64,000 bases of DNA from positions 6,200,001 to 6,264,000 of the forward strand of contig CAWFHD010000003.1 of the NCBI GenBank assembly GCA_963815475.1. The letters run 5' to 3'. Every line of letters begins with the position of its first letter. The first letter of the stretch is position 1. Under the pieces are notes generated by a model. The model worked only from the letters and a program-made list of their open reading frames with translations. It had not been told where the DNA came from and searched no databases. This document shows positions 52,003-58,521 of this stretch, in pieces. The position numbers were made by a program, and so were the translations under genes. This DNA is from Sulfopaludibacter sp963815475. Its GTDB lineage: Bacteria > Acidobacteriota > Terriglobia > Bryobacterales > Bryobacteraceae.

Positions 52003-52437
52003 GAAGGTGAAGTTTGACGATCGTCATGCGCGAGATACTGACCGTAAAGTAAACGCTGGTCCATCCCGGAGACCCCAGCTAAGGGTGGAAGCCTAAGCAT
52101 TCGCGGACGATTTGCGATAGGTCGAGCGCGGCGCAGCGAAGGCAGGGAGAAGGGAAATCGCTCCTGAGGGATGGGCTCGACGCAGGTGAGATTTGCGCCG
52201 TCCGGGCGGATCGGCGGCGATTCGTACACGGTTCGACACGGCCTGATCGTGGAAAGCCTTGTACGACTCGCGCGTGATCCGCCCGCTTCGACGGAATGGC
52301 CCACATATCATTTCCAAAAGTCAAAAACTGCATTGGCGGGTCGACCTATACGTTAACTTGAATTGCCTCCCGAGTGGCCGGATAACTGGACCAGACGGCG
52401 GTGTCGCCGCGGTGCTTGCCCAAATGACAGGTGAGGC
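52003..52437. other. Intergenic region, no gene seen
   Basis: About 430 bp with no coding frame. A 13-bp string CCCAGCTAAGGGT at 52074-52086 equals the left flank and end of the ISAzo13-type element at 42515-42527. It could be a relic end or coincidence. Confidence 0.4.
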
Positions 52438-52482
52438 TTGACAGATAGTTTCTTTGGAAAGTACAATGGTTTCCATGGAAAC
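52438..52482 (+). promoter_or_regulatory. marR promoter with two operator palindromes
   Basis: -35 TTGACA (52438-52443), 18-nt spacer and -10 TACAAT (52462-52467), 7 nt before ATG 52475. Palindrome 1 GTTTCTTTGGAAAG (52448-52461) fills the spacer. Palindrome 2 GTTTCCATGGAAAC (52469-52482) is perfect and covers the start point and start codon. They are 21 bp apart, two helical turns. This is a textbook autorepression layout. Confidence 0.7.
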
Positions 52483-52963
52483 TGCTTTAACGCGCCTCCC
52501 GCGCATTCGATCGACCGCGGCGCCGGACCTGGAATCTCACCTTGGCTACTGGCTCCGCCGCGTTTCCAACCACGTTTCAGGCGCCTTCGCCCGGGCGTTG
52601 CAGACCAGACATATCTCCGTTGCCGAATGGGTTGTGATGTGCCAAGTCCACGGGCGCCCAGGCATTACTCCGGGGGAACTCGCGGAAATGTTGGATTTGA
52701 CGCGGGGCGCCGTCTCCAAGGTTATCGACAAGCTTGAAGCGAAAAGGTGGATTGCGCGCTCCACGAAACCACAAGATGGCCGCGTGCAGTTGCTATCGCT
52801 TACGCGTTTGGGGAACCGCATTCTTCCGGAACTGGCGGAGATCGCGGACCGGAATGATCGACAGTTCTTCGAAGGCCTCGCTCCCGGGGAAAGGGCGACC
52901 CTGCGGCGCTTGCTTGGCAAACTGACCGAGCTTCACCAGATCAGGCACATGCCAATCGAATAA
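52475..52963 (+). CDS. MarR-family transcriptional regulator
   Basis: 162 residues from ATG 52475. The MarR winged helix is seen in ISVAEWVVMCQVHGRPGITP, GELAEMLDLTRGAVSKVIDK and the wing SRTKPQDGRVQLL-like stretch, flanked by dimerisation helices. Upstream in-frame TTG 52454 and ATG 52466 would translate promoter DNA, so 52475 was chosen. It is followed by a DUF1398 gene after 48 nt, its probable target together with itself. Confidence 0.9.
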   Translation: METALTRLPRIRSTAAPDLESHLGYWLRRVSNHVSGAFARALQTRHISVAEWVVMCQVHGRPGITPGELAEMLDLTRGAVSKVIDKLEAKRWIARSTKPQDGRVQLLSLTRLGNRILPELAEIADRNDRQFFEGLAPGERATLRRLLGKLTELHQIRHMPIE

Positions 52964-53011
52964 TCCGGCGCAGACTGATTTCACACTACACGCACAAATA
53001 GAGGATCTTCT

Positions 53012-53431
53012 ATGAGCAAAGCAATCGAAAATTTAGAGGCAGCCCAAAAACGGGCTCTCGCCATCAGGCCGAAAGTCGGCGGCTTTCCTTATCTCGCCGA
53101 AACCCTGCGGCGCGCCGGTGTGACGCGGAACTCTTGGTTTCTGCCCGCATGCCAGAGCATCTTCCTGACTAACGATGGACCCGTCGTGGCGCAGGGTACG
53201 CCACTACTGACTGGGATGACCGACGTTCCCTCATTTGACCGCGAAGCGCTGATCTCGGCGCTGCGGACGGACCAGGCCGGCGAAAGCGCCTTTCCAGAAT
53301 TCCTAGCCGCTTCGTGGCAAGCTGGCGTGGTGCGTTACGACGTTGATTTTGCAGCGCGAACGGTTGCATATTACGGCTGCAACGGCGAGGAGTACGTCGA
53401 AGCTTATCTGAGCGTCGAGGTGGATTCGTAG
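53012..53431 (+). CDS. DUF1398 family protein
   Basis: This 139-residue protein matches DUF1398 (E. coli YbcV type): IENLEAAQKRALAIRPKVGG, then DGPVVAQGTPLLTGMTDVPS, and an acidic C-terminus YYGCNGEEYVEAYLSVEVDS. Function unknown. GAGG precedes the ATG. It sits directly behind a MarR gene and marks the left border of the repeat-rich island. Confidence 0.88.
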   Translation: MSKAIENLEAAQKRALAIRPKVGGFPYLAETLRRAGVTRNSWFLPACQSIFLTNDGPVVAQGTPLLTGMTDVPSFDREALISALRTDQAGESAFPEFLAASWQAGVVRYDVDFAARTVAYYGCNGEEYVEAYLSVEVDS

Positions 53432-53591
53432 TGGACCTATTGCCAGGCAGGCCAATTACGCGCCAATCGTAAGGGAAGCCGTTCAGCGACTCAAGTTGAC
53501 GGGAAACGCTTACCGTCGAAGTGCATGGTGTTCGGCCGGGCGTACCGCCGACTCGAACAATAGCGCGAACGTTCGGGAAGTACGCATGACG

Positions 53592-53730
53592 GCCTACCGA
53601 TTACTCCCTATGGGTTTTTCCCGTCCAAGTGGGCCGAACATCGGATGGTGTAGGCTGACTTATGCCGAATTGCCTCGCCCGGTTCCTCCGAGATCGTCGT
53701 CAACCTGGAAGTTGACCCAAACGCTGTAGT
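53592..53730. repeat. Repeat unit A, with inner segment inverted
   Basis: The left flank ATTACTCCC (53600-53608) and the right part GCCGAATTGCCTCGCCC...CAAACGCTGT (53664-53727) are collinear with copies B and C. The inner 53609-53663 matches those copies only as reverse complement (reads ATAAGTC...CCACTTGGACG on the minus strand). The unit is non-coding. Confidence 0.75.
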
Positions 53731-53741
53731 CTCGGCAATTT

Positions 53742-53819
53742 CCCTATCGGGAGTGCCGCGGAGGAGAACTCCACCGTAAAGAGCGGAACAAGGTTCGGGC
53801 CGCGGCACTTTCGATAGGG
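53742..53819. repeat. Fold-back inverted repeat
   Basis: CCCTATCGGGAGTGCCGCGG (53742-53761) and CCGCGGCACTTTCGATAGGG (53800-53819) are reverse complements with two mismatches, 38 nt apart. It lies between repeat A and the decayed hicA. It could be a strong 3' hairpin or a small non-autonomous element. Confidence 0.65.
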
Positions 53820-53851
53820 GTGACTTGAAGGAAGGTGGCCGAGTCGATTCG

Positions 53852-53995
53852 CTATGGAGCTACTACTAATGCCCTTTGCAATGGGTAGCTTGCAGGAGAG
53901 GTGATGGCTCTCGGCTGATGTACCTTCGAATATTTCCATTTTCGGCACAAGATGTCAGCGAGACGAGCGCCGGAAACGTCGCGAGGAAGCTTCAT
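53852..53995 (-). pseudogene. hicA-like toxin relic
   Basis: The ATG overlaps the hicB-like stop by 4 nt (ATGA), as in intact HicB-HicA pairs. It reads MKLPRDVSGARLADILCRKW and KYSKVH, a good HicA N-terminus, then ends after 47 residues. The other frame keeps ESHHLSCKLPIAKGISSS-like pieces of the expected second half. The toxin has been broken by indels and lost most of its catalytic region. Confidence 0.6.
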
Positions 53996-54201
53996 GCCAC
54001 CAGGAGGACTTCATCGCGAACAAGGTGAAGCCGAACTCGTTCGGGCCGCGGCCGATCAAAAAAGAACGCAAAGGTCGCCTCCAGCACGTTCTTGCGCAAC
54101 TCGTCCCAAGTGTCCCCTTCGGTGAAGAGGCTTTCCGTGAGGCATTCGGCGCAATACCCGCCATCGGATTCCTGGATCACCTCGAATACCAGCTCAGCCA
54201 T
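53992..54201 (-). CDS. HicB-like orphan antitoxin
   Basis: 69 residues from ATG 54201: MAELVFEVIQESDGGYCAEC, then GDTWDELRKNVLEATFAFFF. This is the partial RNase-H-like fold of HicB antitoxins, of the short type often annotated 2-oxoisovalerate dehydrogenase. The frame is intact although its toxin (53852-53995) is decayed, which is the expected order of loss because a free antitoxin is harmless. Longer upstream in-frame sequence has no family similarity. Confidence 0.7.
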   Translation of the reverse strand: MAELVFEVIQESDGGYCAECLTESLFTEGDTWDELRKNVLEATFAFFFDRPRPERVRLHLVRDEVLLVA

Positions 54202-54260
54202 ACGTCTATGATACGGCATGAGTTCGCATGACGCGCGGGCCAAAGCACGACTCTCGCCCG

Positions 54261-54416
54261 CTCGGCTTACGCCATTCGATGTTCGGACCACCTGGACGGA
54301 AACGCCCAACCCACCGAAGTGCCTCGCCCGGTGGCTCCAAGATACTCGTCAACTTGGAAGTTCGGCCCAAACGCTGTTTCCGTATCTTATAAATTGGTAT
54401 ACAACGCAGAATTGCC
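54261..54416. repeat. Repeat unit B, start of the left long direct repeat
   Basis: CTCGGCTTACGCCATTCGAT...CAAACGCTGTTTCC is collinear with copy C at 58366-58481. Similarity continues through the next gene start to 54686, giving about 425 bp of direct repeat that brackets the island. Confidence 0.8.
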
Positions 54417-54686
54417 ATGCCCTTGCTCGAAGCGCGTGATTCCGGTCTGTACTGCCCCGCGGGTGATTTCTATATCGATCCCGCGGCGCCGGTAGATCGC
54501 GCTGTCATCACGCACGCGCACTCCGATCATGCCAGCCCCGGCTCCAAGCGATATCTCACCTCGCGCCGCGGCGAAGCCCTCCTTTGCGCCCGCGTCGGAC
54601 CGGAATGCGCCATTCAGTCGCTCACCTTCGGGGAGCCCGCTGAAGATCGGTGACATTACGCTCAGCTTCCATCCGGCGGGACACAT
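54417..54686 (+). pseudogene. Truncated, frameshifted copy of the ligase-associated exonuclease
   Basis: The first ~75 codons match the intact gene at 58522 (MPLLEARDSGLYCPAGDFYI; ITHAHSDHASPGS). One extra C at about 54641 shifts the frame, giving an early stop at 54653. Homology ends abruptly at 54686, 13 nt before hicB. About a dozen differences exist in 270 bp and most are silent, so the copy diverged under selection before it was broken. Confidence 0.85.
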
Positions 54687-54698
54687 TATGATGTATCT

Positions 54699-54968
54699 AT
54701 GGTCCGATACCACATTGCGTTCTACCTCCCTCACGCGCCCGGCGAAATGGTCGTCGCGGAGGCACTGGATTTTCCAGGTGCAGTGACGCAGGGCTTCGAC
54801 CTGCCGGACGCACGCCTGATGGTCGCAAGTGCTCTCGAGGACCTCGCTCAGGCACTGATCGAGGAGGGAAAGCCACTCCCCCTACCGTCGGAGGACGCGC
54901 ACTGTCCCGAGGCAGATCTAATCGAACTGGTGCCGCTCTCCGTCCACGCCGGGACCGCGCCGCGGTGA
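54699..54968 (+). CDS. hicB: HicB-family antitoxin
   Basis: This 89-residue protein has the HicB beta-alpha fold: YHIAFYLPHAPGEMVVAEAL, DFPGAVTQGFDLPDARLMVA, then a short acidic C-terminus without an added DNA-binding domain. HicB binds and blocks the HicA mRNA interferase. The hicB-first order is one of the two known arrangements. TATGAT lies 6 nt before the ATG (54687-54692), so expression starts exactly at the junction where the truncated exonuclease ends. Confidence 0.85.
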   Translation: MVRYHIAFYLPHAPGEMVVAEALDFPGAVTQGFDLPDARLMVASALEDLAQALIEEGKPLPLPSEDAHCPEADLIELVPLSVHAGTAPR

Positions 54969-55153
54969 AACGGCACGAGTTGCTGGACCCCCTCCACCGG
55001 CACGGATGCAAACTCTCCCGAGAGGGTGGACGTCACTCGATTTTCTCAAATCCCGCGACGGGGACGAAAGCCCCACTGCCGCGCCATTCCGAAATTGACA
55101 ATCGCCTCGCTCGAAAGATCTGCGATCAACTTGGTATTCCGCCGATACGCTGA
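54965..55153 (+). CDS. hicA: HicA-family toxin (mRNA interferase)
   Basis: This 62-residue dsRBD-like toxin reads MKRHELLDPLHRHGCKLSRE, then GGRHSIFSNP with the catalytic His, and PRHSEIDNRLARKICDQLGI. The length is normal and complete. GTG start overlaps the hicB stop by 4 nt (GTGA). Active HicA cleaves mRNA and stops growth until neutralised, so the pair can stabilise the island or act in phage defence. A CCGAG-TCGAA-CTCGG hairpin follows at 55252-55266. Confidence 0.87.
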   Translation: MKRHELLDPLHRHGCKLSREGGRHSIFSNPATGTKAPLPRHSEIDNRLARKICDQLGIPPIR

Positions 55154-55280
55154 TCCAAACGCGTTTGTAGAGAGTAATCCGGCGAATCGTCAACCTGCCA
55201 AGGCACGGTTTAAGGCGGGGATGCCTGTCAAGACTGAGATGATCGGCGACCCGAGTCGAACTCGGTAAAGCGAAGATGCT

Positions 55281-56189
55281 ATGTTTTTCATGAGGCGCAA
55301 GTTGACCAGGACCGACAGGATTTTGGAGCAATTTCGGGAGTTAAACGTCTGGCGGAGGGGCGATGAGCGGGCTCCCCACAAGCCGCTACTGGTTTTGCTC
55401 GCGTTGTCAAAACTGCAGGCGGGTGCGCCCCGACTTATTCCGTTCGACGAAGTCGAGGACCCGTTATCGCGGTTGCTGGAAGACTTCGGACCTCCCAGGA
55501 AATCTGTTCACCCGGAGCTTCCTTTTTACCATTTGCAAAGCGATGGCATTTGGGAGATACACGATCATGTTGGTTTGACCATCCGCCGTGGCAGCAAGAA
55601 TCCCTTGCGAAGCGAGTTACGGAGGTTCCGCATTGGCGGTGGTTTCCCTGCGGAACTGTTTGGAGAATTGAGCGGCCGACCTGAGGTAGTCCGTGAAATT
55701 GCACGGGAGATTCTCGCCGCGCATTTCCCGGAATCTCTGCATGAGAGCATCTGCCTCTCTATCGGACTGGAACTGAGCGGGACGGTTCGGTCGCCCAAGC
55801 GGGACGCTGCGTTTCGTGATGCCGTGGTGTCCGTGTGGGGCCATAGTTGCGCCTTCTGTGGATACAGCATTCAGCTTGATCGGTCCGATCTGGGATTGGA
55901 AGCGGCCCATGTTCGCTGGGTTCAGTTTGGGGGACCCGATTCAGTGAATAACGGGATTGCGTGCTGCAGCATTCATCATCAAGCCATGGACCGCGGGGCG
56001 ATCTCAGTTTCCGATGATAGTCGAGTTCTCGTGTCATCGCGGGTTTACGGCGGTGGTGGGTTGCAGTCACACTTTCTCGCGATTCACGGCGCTCCGTTGC
56101 GAGAGCCGAATCAGAAGCGCGCCGCGCCGAAGGCTGAGTTTCTGGCTTGGCATCGCAAGGAAGTTTTCCGAGGTGAGGCGCGCGATTAG
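55281..56189 (+). CDS. HNH endonuclease of the phosphorothioate-DNA-binding (SBD-HNH) type
   Basis: 302 residues. The N-terminal ~165 residues (ERAPHKPLLVLLALSKLQAG, LIPFDEVEDPLSRLLEDFG, SVHPELPFYHLQSDGIWEI) match sulfur-binding domains of Type IV enzymes that recognise phosphorothioated DNA. The C-terminal HNH has a C190xxC193 pair (SCAFCGYSI), AAHVRW (His 210), NNGIACC and SIHHQAMDRG (His 232/233). It would cut incoming DNA carrying Dnd-type sulfur modification, and no dnd genes are seen here, as expected for a restriction-only system. It converges with the reverse transcriptase operon, 149 bp apart. Confidence 0.82.
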   Translation: MFFMRRKLTRTDRILEQFRELNVWRRGDERAPHKPLLVLLALSKLQAGAPRLIPFDEVEDPLSRLLEDFGPPRKSVHPELPFYHLQSDGIWEIHDHVGLTIRRGSKNPLRSELRRFRIGGGFPAELFGELSGRPEVVREIAREILAAHFPESLHESICLSIGLELSGTVRSPKRDAAFRDAVVSVWGHSCAFCGYSIQLDRSDLGLEAAHVRWVQFGGPDSVNNGIACCSIHHQAMDRGAISVSDDSRVLVSSRVYGGGGLQSHFLAIHGAPLREPNQKRAAPKAEFLAWHRKEVFRGEARD

Positions 56190-56338
56190 GTGAGATGCGC
56201 TGCTGCGATCTTCCTGGCTGCAAACGCGTTTATCGGTAGTAATGCCGCTCTGAGATGCCAAAGAGAGAGAAATTCGTGCCAGCGTGCGCACCCTACTCAA
56301 CTTCCACGGCTTCTTGGTACAGAATCGGGAACAGGACT

Positions 56339-57316
56339 TCAGCGCGGAGGCGAGACACGTTTTAGAATCTCTCGGAGCTGATCGGCTTCGGCCGGATGAT
56401 GCTGTTTCATGTACGAGACCTTGCCGCTCACGCTGTTGTATTTTCGCTCGTACCGCTTCGATGTCCGCGCGGCTGACGGCGTCTTCTCCAGAGAACGCAC
56501 TGCGGACCGGATCGCCGAACGAACTTTCGGCAGCAATGAGGTCTTACGGTTGACGACCAATTTCGTCGTGACCTGCTGCTGGTTTCCACGGGCGATGGCC
56601 TTCTTCTTCGGATTCAGACGAAGGCCCTTCCGCCGAACCATCGAATTCAATTCGGTGAGGATATGGGACATCTCCTCGTGGGTCATCGCCATTTTCGTGG
56701 AGCACGAGATGTCGTCCATCAAGCGCGTGTACGTGATGCCGCGTTCATGAAAATCGGCGACCACCTGCGATTCGATATCCCAGAAAACGAGGTTGGCGAG
56801 CAGGTCGCTCGTCTTCGAACCTTGCGGAAGGCATCCGTCCTTCGTGGTCAGCGTCGTAAGGATCTCGGCGACAGCCGGCGGAAACCGGAAAAATCGCTGG
56901 AAGATCTCGAATACGAACTGGTGATCGACCGATGGATAGAATTTCCTGATATCGACAGTGACCAAGCATTCCGAGTTGACGTGCCGTTTGGCGTTCGCCT
57001 TCTGCCCCCGAGGTGACACGGGATCTTTGATGCCGCCATGAAGGTACGGTGGATAATCAACCCGCTCCAGAATATGGACCCGGATACGGTGTTGGATGCT
57101 CTTCAACTCGCCCAGCGCATCCTGGCATAAGCGAATCTCACCGCCCTCCTTGGGTATCGGGATCGGCCGGTAACGCTGCTCGGCATTCTTTGCGATGGCC
57201 TGAAGATCCTCGACGGAGAGCTGAAGTATGCGGGCCAGTGTTCTGACCGCCCCGATCGGCTTCGCGCTAAAAGAGGTTGTTGGTGGTCGGCAGTCGGAGC
57301 AGTTGAAGTGCGGCAC
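56339..57316 (-). CDS. Retron-type reverse transcriptase with LMDD active-site box
   Basis: This 325-residue RT has the retron layout: LSVEDLQAIAKNAEQRYRPI at the N-terminus, NAKRH (residues 108-112, the NAxxH signature), VTVDIRKFYPSV with catalytic Asp 122, LPQGSKTSDLLANLVF (163-178), YTRLMDDISCS with the Asp pair at 201-202, and QQVTTKLVVNRKTS (248-260) where retrons usually read VTG. The usual YADD is LMDD here. Retron RTs make multicopy single-stranded DNA from a neighbouring RNA. No msr-msd gene could be identified. ATG 57316 overlaps the XRE gene by 50 nt; no closer ATG or GTG exists. Confidence 0.85.
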   Translation of the reverse strand: MPHFNCSDCRPPTTSFSAKPIGAVRTLARILQLSVEDLQAIAKNAEQRYRPIPIPKEGGEIRLCQDALGELKSIQHRIRVHILERVDYPPYLHGGIKDPVSPRGQKANAKRHVNSECLVTVDIRKFYPSVDHQFVFEIFQRFFRFPPAVAEILTTLTTKDGCLPQGSKTSDLLANLVFWDIESQVVADFHERGITYTRLMDDISCSTKMAMTHEEMSHILTELNSMVRRKGLRLNPKKKAIARGNQQQVTTKLVVNRKTSLLPKVRSAIRSAVRSLEKTPSAARTSKRYERKYNSVSGKVSYMKQHHPAEADQLREILKRVSPPR

Positions 57317-57566
57317 GGCTGAGCTTCTCCTGGAGTTCAGTGCTGATTCCCGTAAGCTCGTTCGGATCAGCAGCGAGAAAAATCAAAACGTTCAGAGGCA
57401 TTCCAAAAGCGCTTGCGAGCGCCTGCATCGCGCTCATGGATGCGTCCCGCTGGTTGCGCTCGATCATGCTCAAATGGGACACGGCGATACCAGACTGCTT
57501 GCTGAGTTCGCGTAAAGTCCAGCCCTTCTGGGACCGGCATAGTTTTACAGCTCGTCCGATGTCCAC
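57267..57566 (-). CDS. XRE-family helix-turn-helix regulator of the retron-like operon
   Basis: 99 residues from GTG 57566 (AAAGGG 8 nt upstream). The HTH is in KLCRSQKGWTLRELSKQSGI and AVSHLSMIERNQRDASMSAM; a C-terminal leucine-rich helix follows (ELQEKLSRAALQLLRLPTTN). It overlaps the RT gene by 50 nt, indicating coupling. HTH proteins are a known kind of retron partner, acting as regulator or effector. The longer upstream in-frame sequence runs through the preceding gene and was rejected. Confidence 0.8.
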   Translation of the reverse strand: MDIGRAVKLCRSQKGWTLRELSKQSGIAVSHLSMIERNQRDASMSAMQALASAFGMPLNVLIFLAADPNELTGISTELQEKLSRAALQLLRLPTTNNLF

Positions 57567-57609
57567 ACTTCTACCCTTTTGGTGGAATTTGTAAAAGTAG
57601 TTTGTCTGC

Positions 57610-57843
57610 TTACAAGCCAAAGAATTTCCCAAACAGATCAATGATCGTGAGAATTTCGCCCAAAACACCGAGCGCATCCTTAGCCGACCAGACCGGGTCA
57701 TCCTCAGTTGCACAGCGTTCCAACTTGGCTAACGCTTCGTCGAACGCCGCCGTAATACAGGAATCAGCACCGCCCTGCATATTGCGCCGAATCTCTTGCA
57801 AGGCTTCGACACATTCTTTGAGTTCATAGTTCTTCATCTTCAT
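57610..57843 (-). CDS. Small helical protein, first gene of the retron-like operon
   Basis: 77 residues from ATG 57843 (GGGAGG about 9 nt upstream). The N-terminal half is a charged helix (KNYELKECVEALQEIRRNMQ). The C-terminal 22 residues are strongly hydrophobic or amphipathic (ALGVLGEILTIIDLFGKFFG), so membrane attachment or pore formation is possible. I do not recognise the family. It is 43 nt upstream of the XRE gene. As the only gene without an assigned role in the operon, it is a candidate effector (inference). Confidence 0.6.
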   Translation of the reverse strand: MKMKNYELKECVEALQEIRRNMQGGADSCITAAFDEALAKLERCATEDDPVWSAKDALGVLGEILTIIDLFGKFFGL

Positions 57844-57849
57844 CAACAA

Positions 57850-58363
57850 CCGCCTCCCAGCGGCCGTCAGCGCCTGGATCGTCGTTAATGAAGCGATGCT
57901 GAAACAAACTACTTAACACGGACCCGAAGGTAGCCGTCACGATGACTACTCCGGAGACGCGAATAATACGCTGGCGCGAGCCGCCGCGTTCTTATTCCTA
58001 TGCGTGGTCGAAAGGCCCTTGCGAGCCGCGGCCGGAGATACTGCTTCCGGTCGCTAGTTGCTTGCGATCCAAGTAAAGAACCAGACTGTCAAAGAGCAGG
58101 CCAATCGAACCTCCGATTGGTCATCTTCAGTTTCACCCAAACGCCCGAGCGTGTCAAGCAAAAATTTCGCTCACAGTGAACATGAGTCGCCTGGCACTAC
58201 CAGATGCTGTATCAGCGATCTGTGGGGGGCCATTATCTCGTACGCGGGAGCCCAAGTTCAACAAAGGTACCGGGTGGCTAGCGGGTGCCTGGGCAGGGCG
58301 CTCGATTGGCGAACCAGGCAGACCTGCCGGCGAACAACCCGCTGGAGAGAAATTACTCCCGAT
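57850..58363. other. Upstream region of the retron-like operon; possible ncRNA site
   Basis: About 510 bp without a convincing gene, lying upstream of the leftward operon, where a retron RNA could be encoded. A perfect 7-bp stem CCAATCG/CGATTGG with a 6-nt loop occurs at 58101-58120 and a weaker hairpin (GCCGGA/TCCGGT) at 58031-58051. A TATTAT (minus strand, about 57963-57968) could be a -10. None of this identifies an msr-msd. Confidence 0.35.
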
Positions 58364-58365
58364 AA

Positions 58366-58521
58366 GTCGGCTTACGCCATCCAATGTCGGGCCACTTGGA
58401 TGAGAACGCCCAACCCCGAAGTGCCTCGCCCGATTCTTCCTAGACAGTCGTCAACCTGGAAGTTCGGCCCAAACGCTGTTTCCCTATCCTATACATTATT
58501 GGTATACAACGCAGAATTGGC
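58366..58521. repeat. Repeat unit C, start of the right long direct repeat
   Basis: ATTACTCCC (58354-58362 region) then GTCGGCTTACGCCATCCAAT...CAAACGCTGTTTCC, collinear with copy B. It contains a CATCCAA/TTGGATG hairpin (58378-58402). Similarity to 54261-54686 continues to 58790 inside the exonuclease gene. Confidence 0.8.

Noticed and set aside
55252..55266. CCGAG-TCGAA-CTCGG hairpin resembling a tRNA T-arm
   Set aside because: The loop is 5 nt instead of 7 and no tRNA context exists; probably an end hairpin of hicBA.
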